Positions 40,274 to 48,622 of a DNA stretch of 56,949 nucleotides are shown here, in pieces (within the stretch, counting starts at the first letter, position 1; each line of letters opens with the position of its first letter). This DNA comes from Lentibacillus sediminis (lineage in GTDB: Bacteria > Bacillota > Bacilli > Bacillales > Amphibacillaceae): NCBI RefSeq assembly GCF_002763455.1, contig NZ_NIXK01000014.1, forward strand, positions 1 through 56,949, read 5' to 3'. A model generated the notes under the pieces. It ran no database searches. It worked only from the letters and a program-made list of their open reading frames with translations, and was not told the origin of the DNA. The translations under genes were made by a program, and so were the position numbers.

Positions 40274-40303
40274 GAAGCAGCCAGCCAAGTGGCGGGCTGC
40301 TTC
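40274..40303 (-). terminator. Intercistronic hairpin between opuAC and opuAB
   Basis: Perfect 9-base arms GAAGCAGCC and GGCTGCTTC around 12 bases, followed on the minus strand by TTCATTTTTAG. The position suggests partial termination or stabilisation of the opuAC message, to make more binding protein than permease. Confidence 0.75.
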
Positions 40304-40309
40304 ATAAAA

Positions 40310-41305
40310 TTACAATGCTTCTTTTACTTGTGCCGCAACATCTTCCGGAACCCAGCTTGTCCAGACATCTTCATACTCATTCATCCACCAAATTGCCGCT
40401 TCTTCAGCGGATGCTTCATTTTCCATCATATAGCTTAAAGCCGCTTCCGTCATAGCACTGTCCGTTTCATAGTTGCTTAAGAAGTCTACCACGTCCGGCG
40501 CCTGGTCCGGCAAATCTTGATGCACCGCAACGACGACATCATTTGGTGGCAACTCGGTCGCCCCTGTCTCATTAAATGTTTCCTCGTCGTATGGAGGTTC
40601 TTCCAGCAATGTCAAATCATACTGTGCCGTAACGGCCGTTGGGGACCAATAATAGCCAACCCATCCTTCACCGGCATTATAAGCATCCGTTAAATCAGCA
40701 ACTGCCGCTGCGTCAGAACCCGGTGCAAAATTATTCATGGTTTCGCCCAAGCCGTATGCTTCAAACTTCCTGTCGATATCTTCTTGAACCGCCCAGCCGC
40801 TTGGTGCATTGATAATTCTTCCGCGTCCAGGGTCTTCCGGATCTTCAAAAACTTCCGGATAATTTTTCAAATCCTCCACCGTTTCCAAGTCAGGTGCCAT
40901 TGGCTCAATCCCTCTGTCCGGGTCCCCTTCGATCACATAGGTCGGAACATACAGCCCCTGTACATTGTCATCAAAATTAGTGGAAACCGTTTCAATTTCC
41001 CCTGCCTCGGTTGCCTCTTCATACACTTCCTTTACATTATCTGTCCATACTTCCATATAAACATTAATGTCACCTTCACGAAGACCTTGCAGTGTTGCCG
41101 CTGTTGAACCGGCCGTTACGTCTGTATTGATGCCATAGCCTTCTTCAATAATCGTGGCAGCTATGCCGTTATGTACACGTATGCTGTCCCAGCCGGCATC
41201 CGCCATAACAATCGTTTCAATCTCCCCGCTTGCACTTGAGCCACCACCACAGGCAGAAAGCAAAAGCGCGCTAGCCGCAGTGATTGATAATAGAATTTTC
41301 TTCAT
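40310..41305 (-). CDS. opuAC: Glycine betaine-binding lipoprotein (OpuAC)
   Basis: A 331-residue substrate-binding protein with a lipoprotein signal: KKILLSITAASALLLSACGG, lipobox LSAC, then a GGSS spacer. The mature protein is strongly acidic, as expected for an extracytoplasmic protein of a salt-tolerant cell. ProX/OpuAC motifs include VMADAGWDSIRVHNGIAATI, VTAGSTAATLQGLREGDINV, YMEVWTDN with the ligand aromatic, and AGEGWVGYYWSPTAV. It captures glycine betaine outside the cell. It is first in the operon, preceded by an exceptionally long leader (about 240 bases) with a 5' hairpin. Confidence 0.95.
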   Translation of the reverse strand: MKKILLSITAASALLLSACGGGSSASGEIETIVMADAGWDSIRVHNGIAATIIEEGYGINTDVTAGSTAATLQGLREGDINVYMEVWTDNVKEVYEEATEAGEIETVSTNFDDNVQGLYVPTYVIEGDPDRGIEPMAPDLETVEDLKNYPEVFEDPEDPGRGRIINAPSGWAVQEDIDRKFEAYGLGETMNNFAPGSDAAAVADLTDAYNAGEGWVGYYWSPTAVTAQYDLTLLEEPPYDEETFNETGATELPPNDVVVAVHQDLPDQAPDVVDFLSNYETDSAMTEAALSYMMENEASAEEAAIWWMNEYEDVWTSWVPEDVAAQVKEAL

Positions 41306-41490
41306 GAAATTCTTCCCCCTTTTTTATATTGTTTACCTGGAAAATAAAATCGAATAATTCCAGCAATTTTTCCGGTGAATATTCGTTACCCTTAGTAATT
41401 GAAATTAATAGACAGGAGCCATAGAATGTGGATGGAAGGAACGCCTTTTATTAAGAGGATAAATAAGCACCTTTCGCTTGTTAAAGAGAA

Positions 41491-41545
41491 CTTGACTGTC
41501 GCCGCTTAAGAGAGGCAGAGCGTCGCGGTCCCTTTGTCTGTCAAG
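41491..41545 (-). promoter_or_regulatory. Stem-loop at the 5' end of the opuA leader
   Basis: Minus strand: CTTGACAG pairs with CAGTCAAG (6 pairs, one mismatch, one pair) and inside it CCGC pairs with GCGG. It begins within a few bases of the predicted transcription start. It may stabilise the mRNA or sense a signal; I match no known riboswitch. Confidence 0.5.
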
Positions 41546-41553
41546 CAAAATTA

Positions 41554-41582
41554 ATTATATAGAACTAGGCATTTTTAATCAA
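41554..41582 (-). promoter_or_regulatory. Promoter of the opuA operon
   Basis: Minus strand: TTGATT, 17-base spacer, perfect TATAAT. The leader to the opuAC start is about 240 bases and contains the stem-loop at 41491-41545. Confidence 0.7.
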
Positions 41583-41752
41583 TGTCACTAAAATGCCAAA
41601 ATCCGACATTAACTGTGGTAATAAGCTATCAAGTGAGGTTATCGCCGAATATTAGCTTAATACTCACTTACACTCCATAATGACCGTTTTATGGCATCCT
41701 TTACATTTTTAAAACAGCATTTCTATAGTGAATCAAAATCCGGATTGTAATG

Positions 41753-41782
41753 TTGTACATATTTTTCAGAATAATATATAAT
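41753..41782 (+). promoter_or_regulatory. Promoter of the CoA-transferase operon
   Basis: TTGTAC, 18-base spacer, TATAAT, about 70 bases before the start at 41861. The stretch 41583-41752 otherwise shows nothing I can identify. Confidence 0.6.
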
Positions 41783-41860
41783 AAAATTGTAGATACTGCT
41801 ATGTTTCTTAACAGCATAACGTAATTATTGAAAGCCGTTTTGATGGAAAGGAGTGAAGCA

Positions 41861-43012
41861 ATGGCTGGAGCGCTGGAACACATTAAAATCCTGGATCTCT
41901 CCCGGGTGCTTGCAGGTCCTTATTGCACCATGATTCTAGGCGATCTTGGGGCTGAGGTGATTAAAGTCGAGGCTCCGGGCGGCAGTGATGAGACGCGAAA
42001 ATGGGGTCCGCCCTTTCAAGATGGAGTCAGCGCATATTACCTCTGCGCCAACAGGAATAAAAAGAGCATTACACTGGATCTGAAGTCGCATGAGGGTATC
42101 GAAGCGATTAAAAAACTCGTAATTGAAAGCGATGTCATTATCAATAATTTTAGATCAGGAACGATGCAGCGACTCGGGCTGGATTATGAAACACTGGCCG
42201 CGATCAACCCGGGGATTGTCTATTGCTCGATTACCGGATTTGGGGAAACCGGTCCCTATCAAGATATGCCAGGCTATGATTTTATTATTCAAGCGATGAG
42301 CGGGCTGATGAGCATTACGGGTGACAACCAGGCCGGTCCGCAAAAAGTCGGGGTGGCGATCACCGATATTCTGACCGGACTGTACGCCTGCATCGGCATC
42401 CAGGGAGCGTTGCTTGAGCGGACGCAATCAGGAAAAGGACAAAAACTGGATCTATCATTATATGATTCTGCCGTCAGCTCCCTTGTTAACATAGGGAGCA
42501 ATTACTTAATGTCCGGGGAAACTCCTGCTGCGCTGGGAAACCAGCATGCCAATATTGTTCCATACCAGACGTTTCAGACGTTGGATGGAGAAATGGTGAT
42601 CGCTGTAGGGAACGACGCTCAATTTCAGCGACTGTGTGAGATTTTGCAGAAACCTGAATACGCTGCAGATGCGCGTTTTGCGACCAATCCGGATCGTGTG
42701 GCAAATCGTGAAACTCTAATCCCTCTGCTTCAGGAGGTTCTTCTGAAAAAGCCAACCGCCTACTGGCAGGAAAAATGCCGAGTAATGAGCATCCCATGCG
42801 GGCCAATTCAAACCATCGATGAGGTTGTGCGTGATCCACAGCTTCAGGAGCGGGAGATGTTTATTTCGACAGAGCACCCGACAGCCGGAAAAATTCGGAT
42901 GGTCGGCAGTCCGCTGAAACTTTCGCGTACCCCGGTTAAGGTGAAGCACCACCCACCGGATGCCGGGGAACATAATGATGAGGTGTTAAAAGGGTTTAGC
43001 AAATTGGAATAA
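41861..43012 (+). CDS. Type III CoA-transferase (CaiB/BaiF), probable glutarate CoA-transferase
   Basis: The start is ATG 41861, 7 bases after AAAGGAGTGA; the frame is open from 41828. The 383 residues begin EHIKILDLSRVLAGPYCTMI, with AEVIKVEAPGGSDETRKWGP, and the conserved catalytic-Asp region GYDFIIQAMSGLMSITGD. The C-terminus carries PCGPIQTIDEVVRDPQLQER, also typical. Class III enzymes move CoA between acids. The acid is not visible, but the next gene encodes an acyl-CoA dehydrogenase with glutaryl-CoA features, as in the human SUGCT/GCDH pair, so glutarate with succinyl-CoA as donor is the best inference. Confidence 0.85.
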   Translation: MAGALEHIKILDLSRVLAGPYCTMILGDLGAEVIKVEAPGGSDETRKWGPPFQDGVSAYYLCANRNKKSITLDLKSHEGIEAIKKLVIESDVIINNFRSGTMQRLGLDYETLAAINPGIVYCSITGFGETGPYQDMPGYDFIIQAMSGLMSITGDNQAGPQKVGVAITDILTGLYACIGIQGALLERTQSGKGQKLDLSLYDSAVSSLVNIGSNYLMSGETPAALGNQHANIVPYQTFQTLDGEMVIAVGNDAQFQRLCEILQKPEYAADARFATNPDRVANRETLIPLLQEVLLKKPTAYWQEKCRVMSIPCGPIQTIDEVVRDPQLQEREMFISTEHPTAGKIRMVGSPLKLSRTPVKVKHHPPDAGEHNDEVLKGFSKLE

Positions 43013-43051
43013 GCGTATAGCTCAAAAATTACTTATACAGGAGATGAGCAA

Positions 43052-44254
43052 ATGGATTTCAATTTTACCGAAGAACAGGAAATGCTCCGCAACACCGTGA
43101 GAAGTTTTGTTGATAAGGAAATTTTGCCCTATATTGCCGAGTGGGACCGGGAAGGGAAATTCGACCCTGTCATCATGAAGCGGTTGTCCGAACTTGGCCT
43201 GATGGGAGTCTGTATTCCGGAAAATTATGGCGGCAGCGGGATGGACTACAATTCGCTGGCAATTGTCTGTGAGGAGCTGGAACGCGGGGATACAGCTTTT
43301 CGCACAGCGGTATCCGTCCACACTGGCCTCAACAGTATGACTCTTTTGCAATGGGGTACGGAGGAACAGAAACAAAAATACCTGGTCCCCCAGGCAAAGG
43401 GAGAAAAAGTCGGCGCTTATGGTCTGACAGAACCTGGTGCAGGGTCTGATGTTGCCTCCATTCGATCAACTGCAGTAAAAAATGGTGATCATTATGTGCT
43501 GAACGGCTCAAAATCATGGATTTCGCTGTGCGATACCGCAGATCATTTCCTTGTTTTTGCTTATACCGAAAAGGAAAAGCGGCATAAAGGAATTTCCGCA
43601 TTCATTGTGGAGCGTGGCTGGGAAGGGTTTGACTCGAAAGCGACAAAAGGAAAACTCGGCATCCGCTCCGGTAACACCGGCGAAATATTTTTCGATAATG
43701 TCAAAGTACCGGCAGAAAACCTCCTCGGAGAAGAAGGAGAAGGATTCAAGATTGCCATGGCTGCACTCGACAACGGCCGTTTCACCGTGGCTGCAGGTGC
43801 TGTCGGGCAAATTCGCGCCTGTCTGGAGGCTAGCACAGACTATGCAAAAGAACGGGAAACATTCGGAAAGCCAATCGGCCAGCATCAGCTTGTCCAGCAG
43901 ATGATTGCCAAGATGAAAGCAGGTCTGGAGATGAGCAGCCTGCTCGTCTACCGTGCAGGTGAACTCAAAAATGCCGGCAAACGCAATACCGAGGAAACAT
44001 CGATAGCCAAATGGCAGGCCTGTGACTTCGCCAACAAAGCCGCAGATGATGCGGTTCAGATTCACGGAGCATATGGATATTCCGATGAATACCCGGTGGA
44101 GCGGTATTTGCGCAACTCAAAAGCTCCGGTGATTTATGAAGGAACACGGGAAGTGCACACCATTATGCAGGCGGAATATGCCCTCGGGTACCGGCAGGAT
44201 AAGCCATTGAATAAGATGCTGCCGGAATGGAAAAGAGAGCAGGAGGTTCGGTAG
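43052..44254 (+). CDS. Acyl-CoA dehydrogenase, glutaryl-CoA dehydrogenase-like
   Basis: A 400-residue FAD enzyme. It has the usual YGLTEPGAGSDVASIRSTA and GRFTVAAGAVGQIRACLE motifs and a catalytic Glu in IYEGTREVH (Glu363). The region GDTAFRTAVSVHTGLNS places Arg84 where glutaryl-CoA dehydrogenases have the Arg that holds the free carboxylate of the substrate (Arg94 of the mature human enzyme); ordinary acyl-CoA dehydrogenases lack it. The C-terminal VHTIMQAEYALGYR also matches GCDH. It would oxidise and decarboxylate glutaryl-CoA to crotonyl-CoA. A GGAGAT ribosome site lies 8 bases before the start, 39 bases after the CoA-transferase. Confidence 0.85.
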   Translation: MDFNFTEEQEMLRNTVRSFVDKEILPYIAEWDREGKFDPVIMKRLSELGLMGVCIPENYGGSGMDYNSLAIVCEELERGDTAFRTAVSVHTGLNSMTLLQWGTEEQKQKYLVPQAKGEKVGAYGLTEPGAGSDVASIRSTAVKNGDHYVLNGSKSWISLCDTADHFLVFAYTEKEKRHKGISAFIVERGWEGFDSKATKGKLGIRSGNTGEIFFDNVKVPAENLLGEEGEGFKIAMAALDNGRFTVAAGAVGQIRACLEASTDYAKERETFGKPIGQHQLVQQMIAKMKAGLEMSSLLVYRAGELKNAGKRNTEETSIAKWQACDFANKAADDAVQIHGAYGYSDEYPVERYLRNSKAPVIYEGTREVHTIMQAEYALGYRQDKPLNKMLPEWKREQEVR

Positions 44255-44272
44255 CAGGCAGTTTCATTCAGT

Positions 44273-44293
44273 GAGGGTTCGGGTGGGACCCTC
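44273..44293 (+). terminator. Intercistronic hairpin between the dehydrogenase genes
   Basis: Arms GAGGGT and ACCCTC around nine bases, no T-run. It probably does not stop transcription; it may protect the message or reduce read-through. Confidence 0.35.
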
Positions 44294-44338
44294 TCTGAAC
44301 GGCTTTTACAGACTAGGAAACCAGAGGGAGGTTATCAC

Positions 44339-45775
44339 ATGACATACGATAAAAGCATATTTATCAATGGAACATGGCGGGACCTGAAAGAGACAGAAAC
44401 TGTGTACAATCCGGCAACCCTGGAGCCGGTCGCCAAAGTCGCTTATGGCGGAAAAGCGGAAACGGAAGAGGCAATTGCCGCAGCACTCAAGGCATTCAAG
44501 ACATGGCGTGAGATGACCGGCAGGGAGCGTTCGGGGATTTTGTACAAAGCGCATGAACTTATGCTGGAGGATGCAGAGCGTCTCGGGGAAATCCTCACGA
44601 CTGAGCAGGGCAAACCGCTGAAAGAGGCAATCGGGGAAGTGAAAGGCGCGGCCAGCTTCCTGCTCTGGTACGCCGAGGAAGCAAGCCGTACCTACGGAGA
44701 ATGGATCCCATCTTCTGCCCGATCCAAGCGCCTGCTCGTCATCCCCCAGCCGGTCGGTGTTGTTGGGGCGATCACGCCATGGAATTTCCCGGCATCGATG
44801 ATCACCCGCAAGATTGCTCCGGCTCTCGCTGCAGGATGCACAGTGGTGTTAAAACCGGCACCGGAAACCCCGCTGTCGGCAATAGAGATTGTCAGGATTT
44901 TAGAAAAAGCCGGCATGCCAAGCGGTGTGGTCAACCTTGTAACCGGAGATGCGGAGGCAATCGGCAACACAATGCTAACAAGCAAAGATGTCCGGCTGAT
45001 CACTTTCACCGGATCGACCGAAGTTGGGAAACACTTGATGCGGGAAAGCGCCGATCATGTGAAAAAACTCTCGCTTGAACTTGGCGGCCACGCACCGATT
45101 ATTGTGTTTGACGATGCGGATATTGATAAAGCCGTGTCCCTGGCACTCGCCAGCAAATTCCGCAATAACGGTCAAACTTGCATCTGCGCCAACCGGGTAT
45201 ATGTCCATGAAGCAGTTAAACAAACGTTTAATCAAAAACTCACCGAAAAAGTCGCGCAACTCAAGATTGGCGATGGGCTGGCCGAGGGAACCGACCTGGG
45301 GCCATTGATTAATGAACAGGCGGTCCAGAAAGTTCAGGTCCATCTGGAGGATGCTGCGGCCAAGGGAGCAAGCATTGTTTCCGGTGGCGAAAAATGGAAC
45401 GGCGGAATGGCGGGCCATTTCTATCAGCCTACTATTCTTTCAGAGGTTACCGATGATATGCTCGTGATGAACGAAGAAACATTCGGCCCGCTCATGCCAG
45501 TGCAGACATTCCGGGATGAAGATGTGGCTGTTGCCAAAGCGAATGATACCGACTATGGCCTGGCAGCCTATATTTTCACGGAAACAACCAGCCGAGCTAT
45601 TCGGGTGGCAGAAAAACTTGAATACGGAATCGTTGGCGTCAATGACGTCTTCCCTGCTGCAGCGGAAGCACCATTTGGCGGCATCAAGCAATCCGGTGTT
45701 GGCAAAGAAGGCGGACATCACGGTATGGATGAGTTTTTGGAGAAAAAATATGTGACGATTGGGATGGAGGATTAA
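44339..45775 (+). CDS. Aldehyde dehydrogenase, probable glutarate semialdehyde dehydrogenase (GabD/DavD-like)
   Basis: A 478-residue NAD(P)-dependent dehydrogenase. Catalytic residues are Asn149 in ITPWNFP, Glu247 in LELGGHA and Cys281 in NGQTCICANR. The GQTCICANR motif and KPAPETPLSAIEI fit the succinate/glutarate semialdehyde dehydrogenase branch (GabD, DavD). A GAGGGAGG site precedes ATG 44339. It is the third gene of the plus-strand operon and would make glutarate, the acid used by the CoA-transferase upstream. It faces the lysine-dehydrogenase operon with a shared terminator at 45839-45876. Confidence 0.92.
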   Translation: MTYDKSIFINGTWRDLKETETVYNPATLEPVAKVAYGGKAETEEAIAAALKAFKTWREMTGRERSGILYKAHELMLEDAERLGEILTTEQGKPLKEAIGEVKGAASFLLWYAEEASRTYGEWIPSSARSKRLLVIPQPVGVVGAITPWNFPASMITRKIAPALAAGCTVVLKPAPETPLSAIEIVRILEKAGMPSGVVNLVTGDAEAIGNTMLTSKDVRLITFTGSTEVGKHLMRESADHVKKLSLELGGHAPIIVFDDADIDKAVSLALASKFRNNGQTCICANRVYVHEAVKQTFNQKLTEKVAQLKIGDGLAEGTDLGPLINEQAVQKVQVHLEDAAAKGASIVSGGEKWNGGMAGHFYQPTILSEVTDDMLVMNEETFGPLMPVQTFRDEDVAVAKANDTDYGLAAYIFTETTSRAIRVAEKLEYGIVGVNDVFPAAAEAPFGGIKQSGVGKEGGHHGMDEFLEKKYVTIGMED

Positions 45776-45838
45776 TTGGCAGAAACGCTCGACCTGGCTA
45801 ATAATGCTATTTTCTAAGACTAGCAATTAAGCATAGAT

Positions 45839-45876
45839 AAAGCCGCATTTCTCTAAAAGTAGAAATGCGGCTTTTC
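45839..45876. terminator. Bidirectional terminator between the two lysine operons
   Basis: Arms AAAGCCGCATTTCT and AGAAATGCGGCTTT around eight bases, with T-runs on both strands. It ends both converging operons. Confidence 0.95.
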
Positions 45877-45889
45877 TGTGTTGACCAAG

Positions 45890-47068
45890 TTAGATCGTCA
45901 CTTGTGACTCCTCTGCCGTGCTGTGATGGCGAATATCCACCCCGCGTTTGGCCATTTCTTTTATATATGCTTCTCCTGGCACAATTTGCTCCGGTGGGTA
46001 AACCCCCCGCATCGCAATGGTCCCGTCAGCAATCATCTGGGCGACGACCGATATCGTGTTGGCTGTCGCTCTCGCCATTGCCGTCACATTGTTTTTTCTG
46101 TCTTTGGCAGTTGTCATTTCAAATGTATGGGTCTGGGGCTGTCCGTCTTTTTTACCGCTGACACTCACCCTTAGCAGCACCACATCATCCTTATCCCCGA
46201 GTTCGACAATCGGATCAAGCACCTTGAGCAGCACTTCTCTTGGATTAATCTTCTGCCCGTTTACATCAACCGAATAATCCGTCCGGGTGAGATTGAGATC
46301 AACCAGCAGCTTGAATTTCTCCGCATGCCCCGGATAGCGGATCGTTTTATACTCGAGCGCTTTCAGATCCGGATAGGACAAAGACAATGTCGAGGTGCCG
46401 CCAGATGTATGAAAAGCTTCCAACGGGCCGAATTTATCAAAATAAACACGCTCTACCTCACTCAAAGAAGGGATCTCCTGTCTCACTCCATTCCGGATAA
46501 TCAGCGAGGGATCCGTATAATGGTCAAATACCCCTTCCATGGAAAAAACATGGTTGTATTCAAACGGTGGGTCAGGCTGCAGTGGAATACCACCGACAAA
46601 CAGTCTGATCTCTTCCAGTTCATCCAATTGACTTGCACCATATCCGGATAAAATATTGATCATGCCGGGAGCAACACCTAAGTCAGGAATAACCGTAACA
46701 CCGTACCCTTTGGCCTCTTCCCCAAGCTCCAGCACCTTATCCGTTATATGGCCAATGTGTCCGCCTAAATCGACTGAATGCACACCAACCTTGATCGCCG
46801 TTTTTGCGACCGTTTCATTAAATGAATAAAACAGCGCGTTAATGATTACATCAAATTGCCGCATATAATTGCCAAGCTCCTGCTCATCCATCGCATTGAC
46901 CTGGTAAGCTGTCAGTTTGGCAGACTCGAGCTGATCACATACCTGCTGAGCACGCGCCAGATCAATATCCGCCAGTCCGACTGCCGTCACTCCTTCACTT
47001 GCTGCCAAATCTCTTGCCGCTTCTTTTCCCATCAATCCAGAACCTAATACCCCTACTTTCATCTCCAT
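45890..47068 (-). CDS. Lysine 6-dehydrogenase / saccharopine dehydrogenase family protein
   Basis: A 392-residue oxidoreductase. The NAD loop [17 protein letters not shown] is at residues 6-22, then [11 protein letters not shown] sets the cofactor Asp, and [20 protein letters not shown] is characteristic. Length and motifs match the L-lysine 6-dehydrogenase of Geobacillus, a saccharopine-dehydrogenase-fold enzyme that oxidises the epsilon amino group. It makes allysine (and its cyclic imine). It is the last gene of the minus-strand operon, 24 bases after an aldehyde dehydrogenase that could use allysine. Two close ATG codons (47068 and 47062) are possible; the second has better spacing. Confidence 0.85.
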   Translation of the reverse strand: MEMKVGVLGSGLMGKEAARDLAASEGVTAVGLADIDLARAQQVCDQLESAKLTAYQVNAMDEQELGNYMRQFDVIINALFYSFNETVAKTAIKVGVHSVDLGGHIGHITDKVLELGEEAKGYGVTVIPDLGVAPGMINILSGYGASQLDELEEIRLFVGGIPLQPDPPFEYNHVFSMEGVFDHYTDPSLIIRNGVRQEIPSLSEVERVYFDKFGPLEAFHTSGGTSTLSLSYPDLKALEYKTIRYPGHAEKFKLLVDLNLTRTDYSVDVNGQKINPREVLLKVLDPIVELGDKDDVVLLRVSVSGKKDGQPQTHTFEMTTAKDRKNNVTAMARATANTISVVAQMIADGTIAMRGVYPPEQIVPGEAYIKEMAKRGVDIRHHSTAEESQVTI

Positions 47069-47092
47069 TCACTCCCCCGTCTGCTATTCTAT

Positions 47093-48589
47093 CTATTCCG
47101 TGTCAATCTGGGCCCGCTGCAGTTTTCCGCTGTAATCAACATACACCGCTTTCCATTCGGTAAACACATCCAATGCCTGCACGCCGGAATCGCGGTGGCC
47201 ATTGCCAGTTCCTTTTGTTCCGCCAAATGGCAAATGAATTTCCGCGCCTGTTGTCCCGGCATTCACATAAACAATTCCCGTGTCGAGATCGCGCTGTGCC
47301 TTGAACACGCGATTGGCGTCTGATGTAAAAATCGAACTTGATAGACCAAATTCCACGCCATTATTGACCTCTATGGCTTCTTCAAAACTTTTTACCGGAA
47401 TCAGCGAGATGACAGGCCCGAAGATTTCTTCCTGGGAAATCCGCATGTCTGCCGTGCAGTCTGTAAACAAGGTTGGTGCGAAATAATGCCCGTTTTCGTA
47501 CACATCATCATCCAGAACATACCCGCCGGCAACCAGTTTTGCCCCTTCGTCTTTACCAATCTCAATATAGTCTTTGATTTTTTCCAGCCCGGCTTTATTG
47601 ATGATTGGCCCCACTTTATTGGATTCATCCAGGCCATCACCAATCGAAAGTTTTTCCATTTCCACAAGCAGCCGCTCCTCCAGCCGCTCTTTCACATCTT
47701 CATGGACAATCACCCTGCTGGCGGCCGTACAGCGCTGGCCGCTCGTTCCATACGCACTCCAGATAATCCCCTCGACAGCCAGGTCCAGATCAGCATCATC
47801 CATCACGATGACCGCATTTTTTCCGCCCATCTCAAGGGAAACTTTTTTCAACTGCTTGCCGCACTCGCTGGCAATGTTTCTTCCTGTTTCATTGGATCCG
47901 GTAAACGAAATCACGCGGATGTCGTCATGGTGCACCATCGCATCCCCAACCGCTGAGCCCTTTCCAAATACAACATTCAGCACACCCTTTGGCAACCCTG
48001 CTTCTTCAAAAATTTTGGCAAGCTCATAGGCCATGATCGGCGTTTCCGTGGCCGGTTTCCAGACGACCGCATTGCCGGCAACAATTGCCGGGAATGACTT
48101 CCAGGTGGCGATGGCGATAGGAAAATTCCATGGAGTGATAATCCCGACGACACCCACCGGAGCGCGCTGACTCATGGAAAATTTATTCGGCAATTCTGCC
48201 GGAGTGGTTTGGCCAAACATCCGCCGGCCTTCCCCGGACATGTAAAACGCCATATCAATGCCTTCCTGCACTTCCCCGCGCGCTTCTTCTATCACTTTGC
48301 CATTTTCCATCGTCAGCAGCTGAGACAGCCGCTCCTTGCGTTCTTTCATCAGGATTCCAACCTGAAGCAAAATTTCTGCCCGTCGCGGTGCTGGCACCAG
48401 CGCCCACTCTTTCTGCGCTTTTTTGGCAGCTTCCACCGCAGTATTAACGGCATCTGCCCCGGATAAAGGTACTTGCACAATCGTCTTTCCATTTGCCGGG
48501 TTCGTTACTTCGGTAGAATCCTGCGTTTCCACCCATTCCCCGCCAATAAAATTTTTCAGCTTCTCTGCTTGGAGCAATGCTTCTGCCAT
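47093..48589 (-). CDS. Aldehyde dehydrogenase, probable 2-aminoadipate semialdehyde dehydrogenase
   Basis: A 498-residue dehydrogenase. Asn155 in ITPWNFP, Glu253 in LEMGGKNAV and Cys287 in [10 protein letters not shown] are the catalytic set. GQRCTAASR with [20 protein letters not shown] and [20 protein letters not shown] resembles the alpha-ketoglutaric/aminoadipate semialdehyde dehydrogenases (YcbD/KauB-like). The AGGAGG site lies 8 bases before ATG 48589. Located between the ThDP enzyme and the lysine dehydrogenase, it probably oxidises allysine to 2-aminoadipate. Its own substrate could also be another semialdehyde, since the second dehydrogenase of the region resembles GabD. Confidence 0.88.
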   Translation of the reverse strand: MAEALLQAEKLKNFIGGEWVETQDSTEVTNPANGKTIVQVPLSGADAVNTAVEAAKKAQKEWALVPAPRRAEILLQVGILMKERKERLSQLLTMENGKVIEEARGEVQEGIDMAFYMSGEGRRMFGQTTPAELPNKFSMSQRAPVGVVGIITPWNFPIAIATWKSFPAIVAGNAVVWKPATETPIMAYELAKIFEEAGLPKGVLNVVFGKGSAVGDAMVHHDDIRVISFTGSNETGRNIASECGKQLKKVSLEMGGKNAVIVMDDADLDLAVEGIIWSAYGTSGQRCTAASRVIVHEDVKERLEERLLVEMEKLSIGDGLDESNKVGPIINKAGLEKIKDYIEIGKDEGAKLVAGGYVLDDDVYENGHYFAPTLFTDCTADMRISQEEIFGPVISLIPVKSFEEAIEVNNGVEFGLSSSIFTSDANRVFKAQRDLDTGIVYVNAGTTGAEIHLPFGGTKGTGNGHRDSGVQALDVFTEWKAVYVDYSGKLQRAQIDTE

Positions 48590-48622
48590 AAAAAATACCT
48601 CCTAATGTGATTAGTTGATCAT

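Noticed and set aside
41306-41545. c-di-AMP (ydaO) riboswitch in the opuA leader
   Set aside because: The conserved ydaO blocks are not present; only a simple stem-loop is seen.
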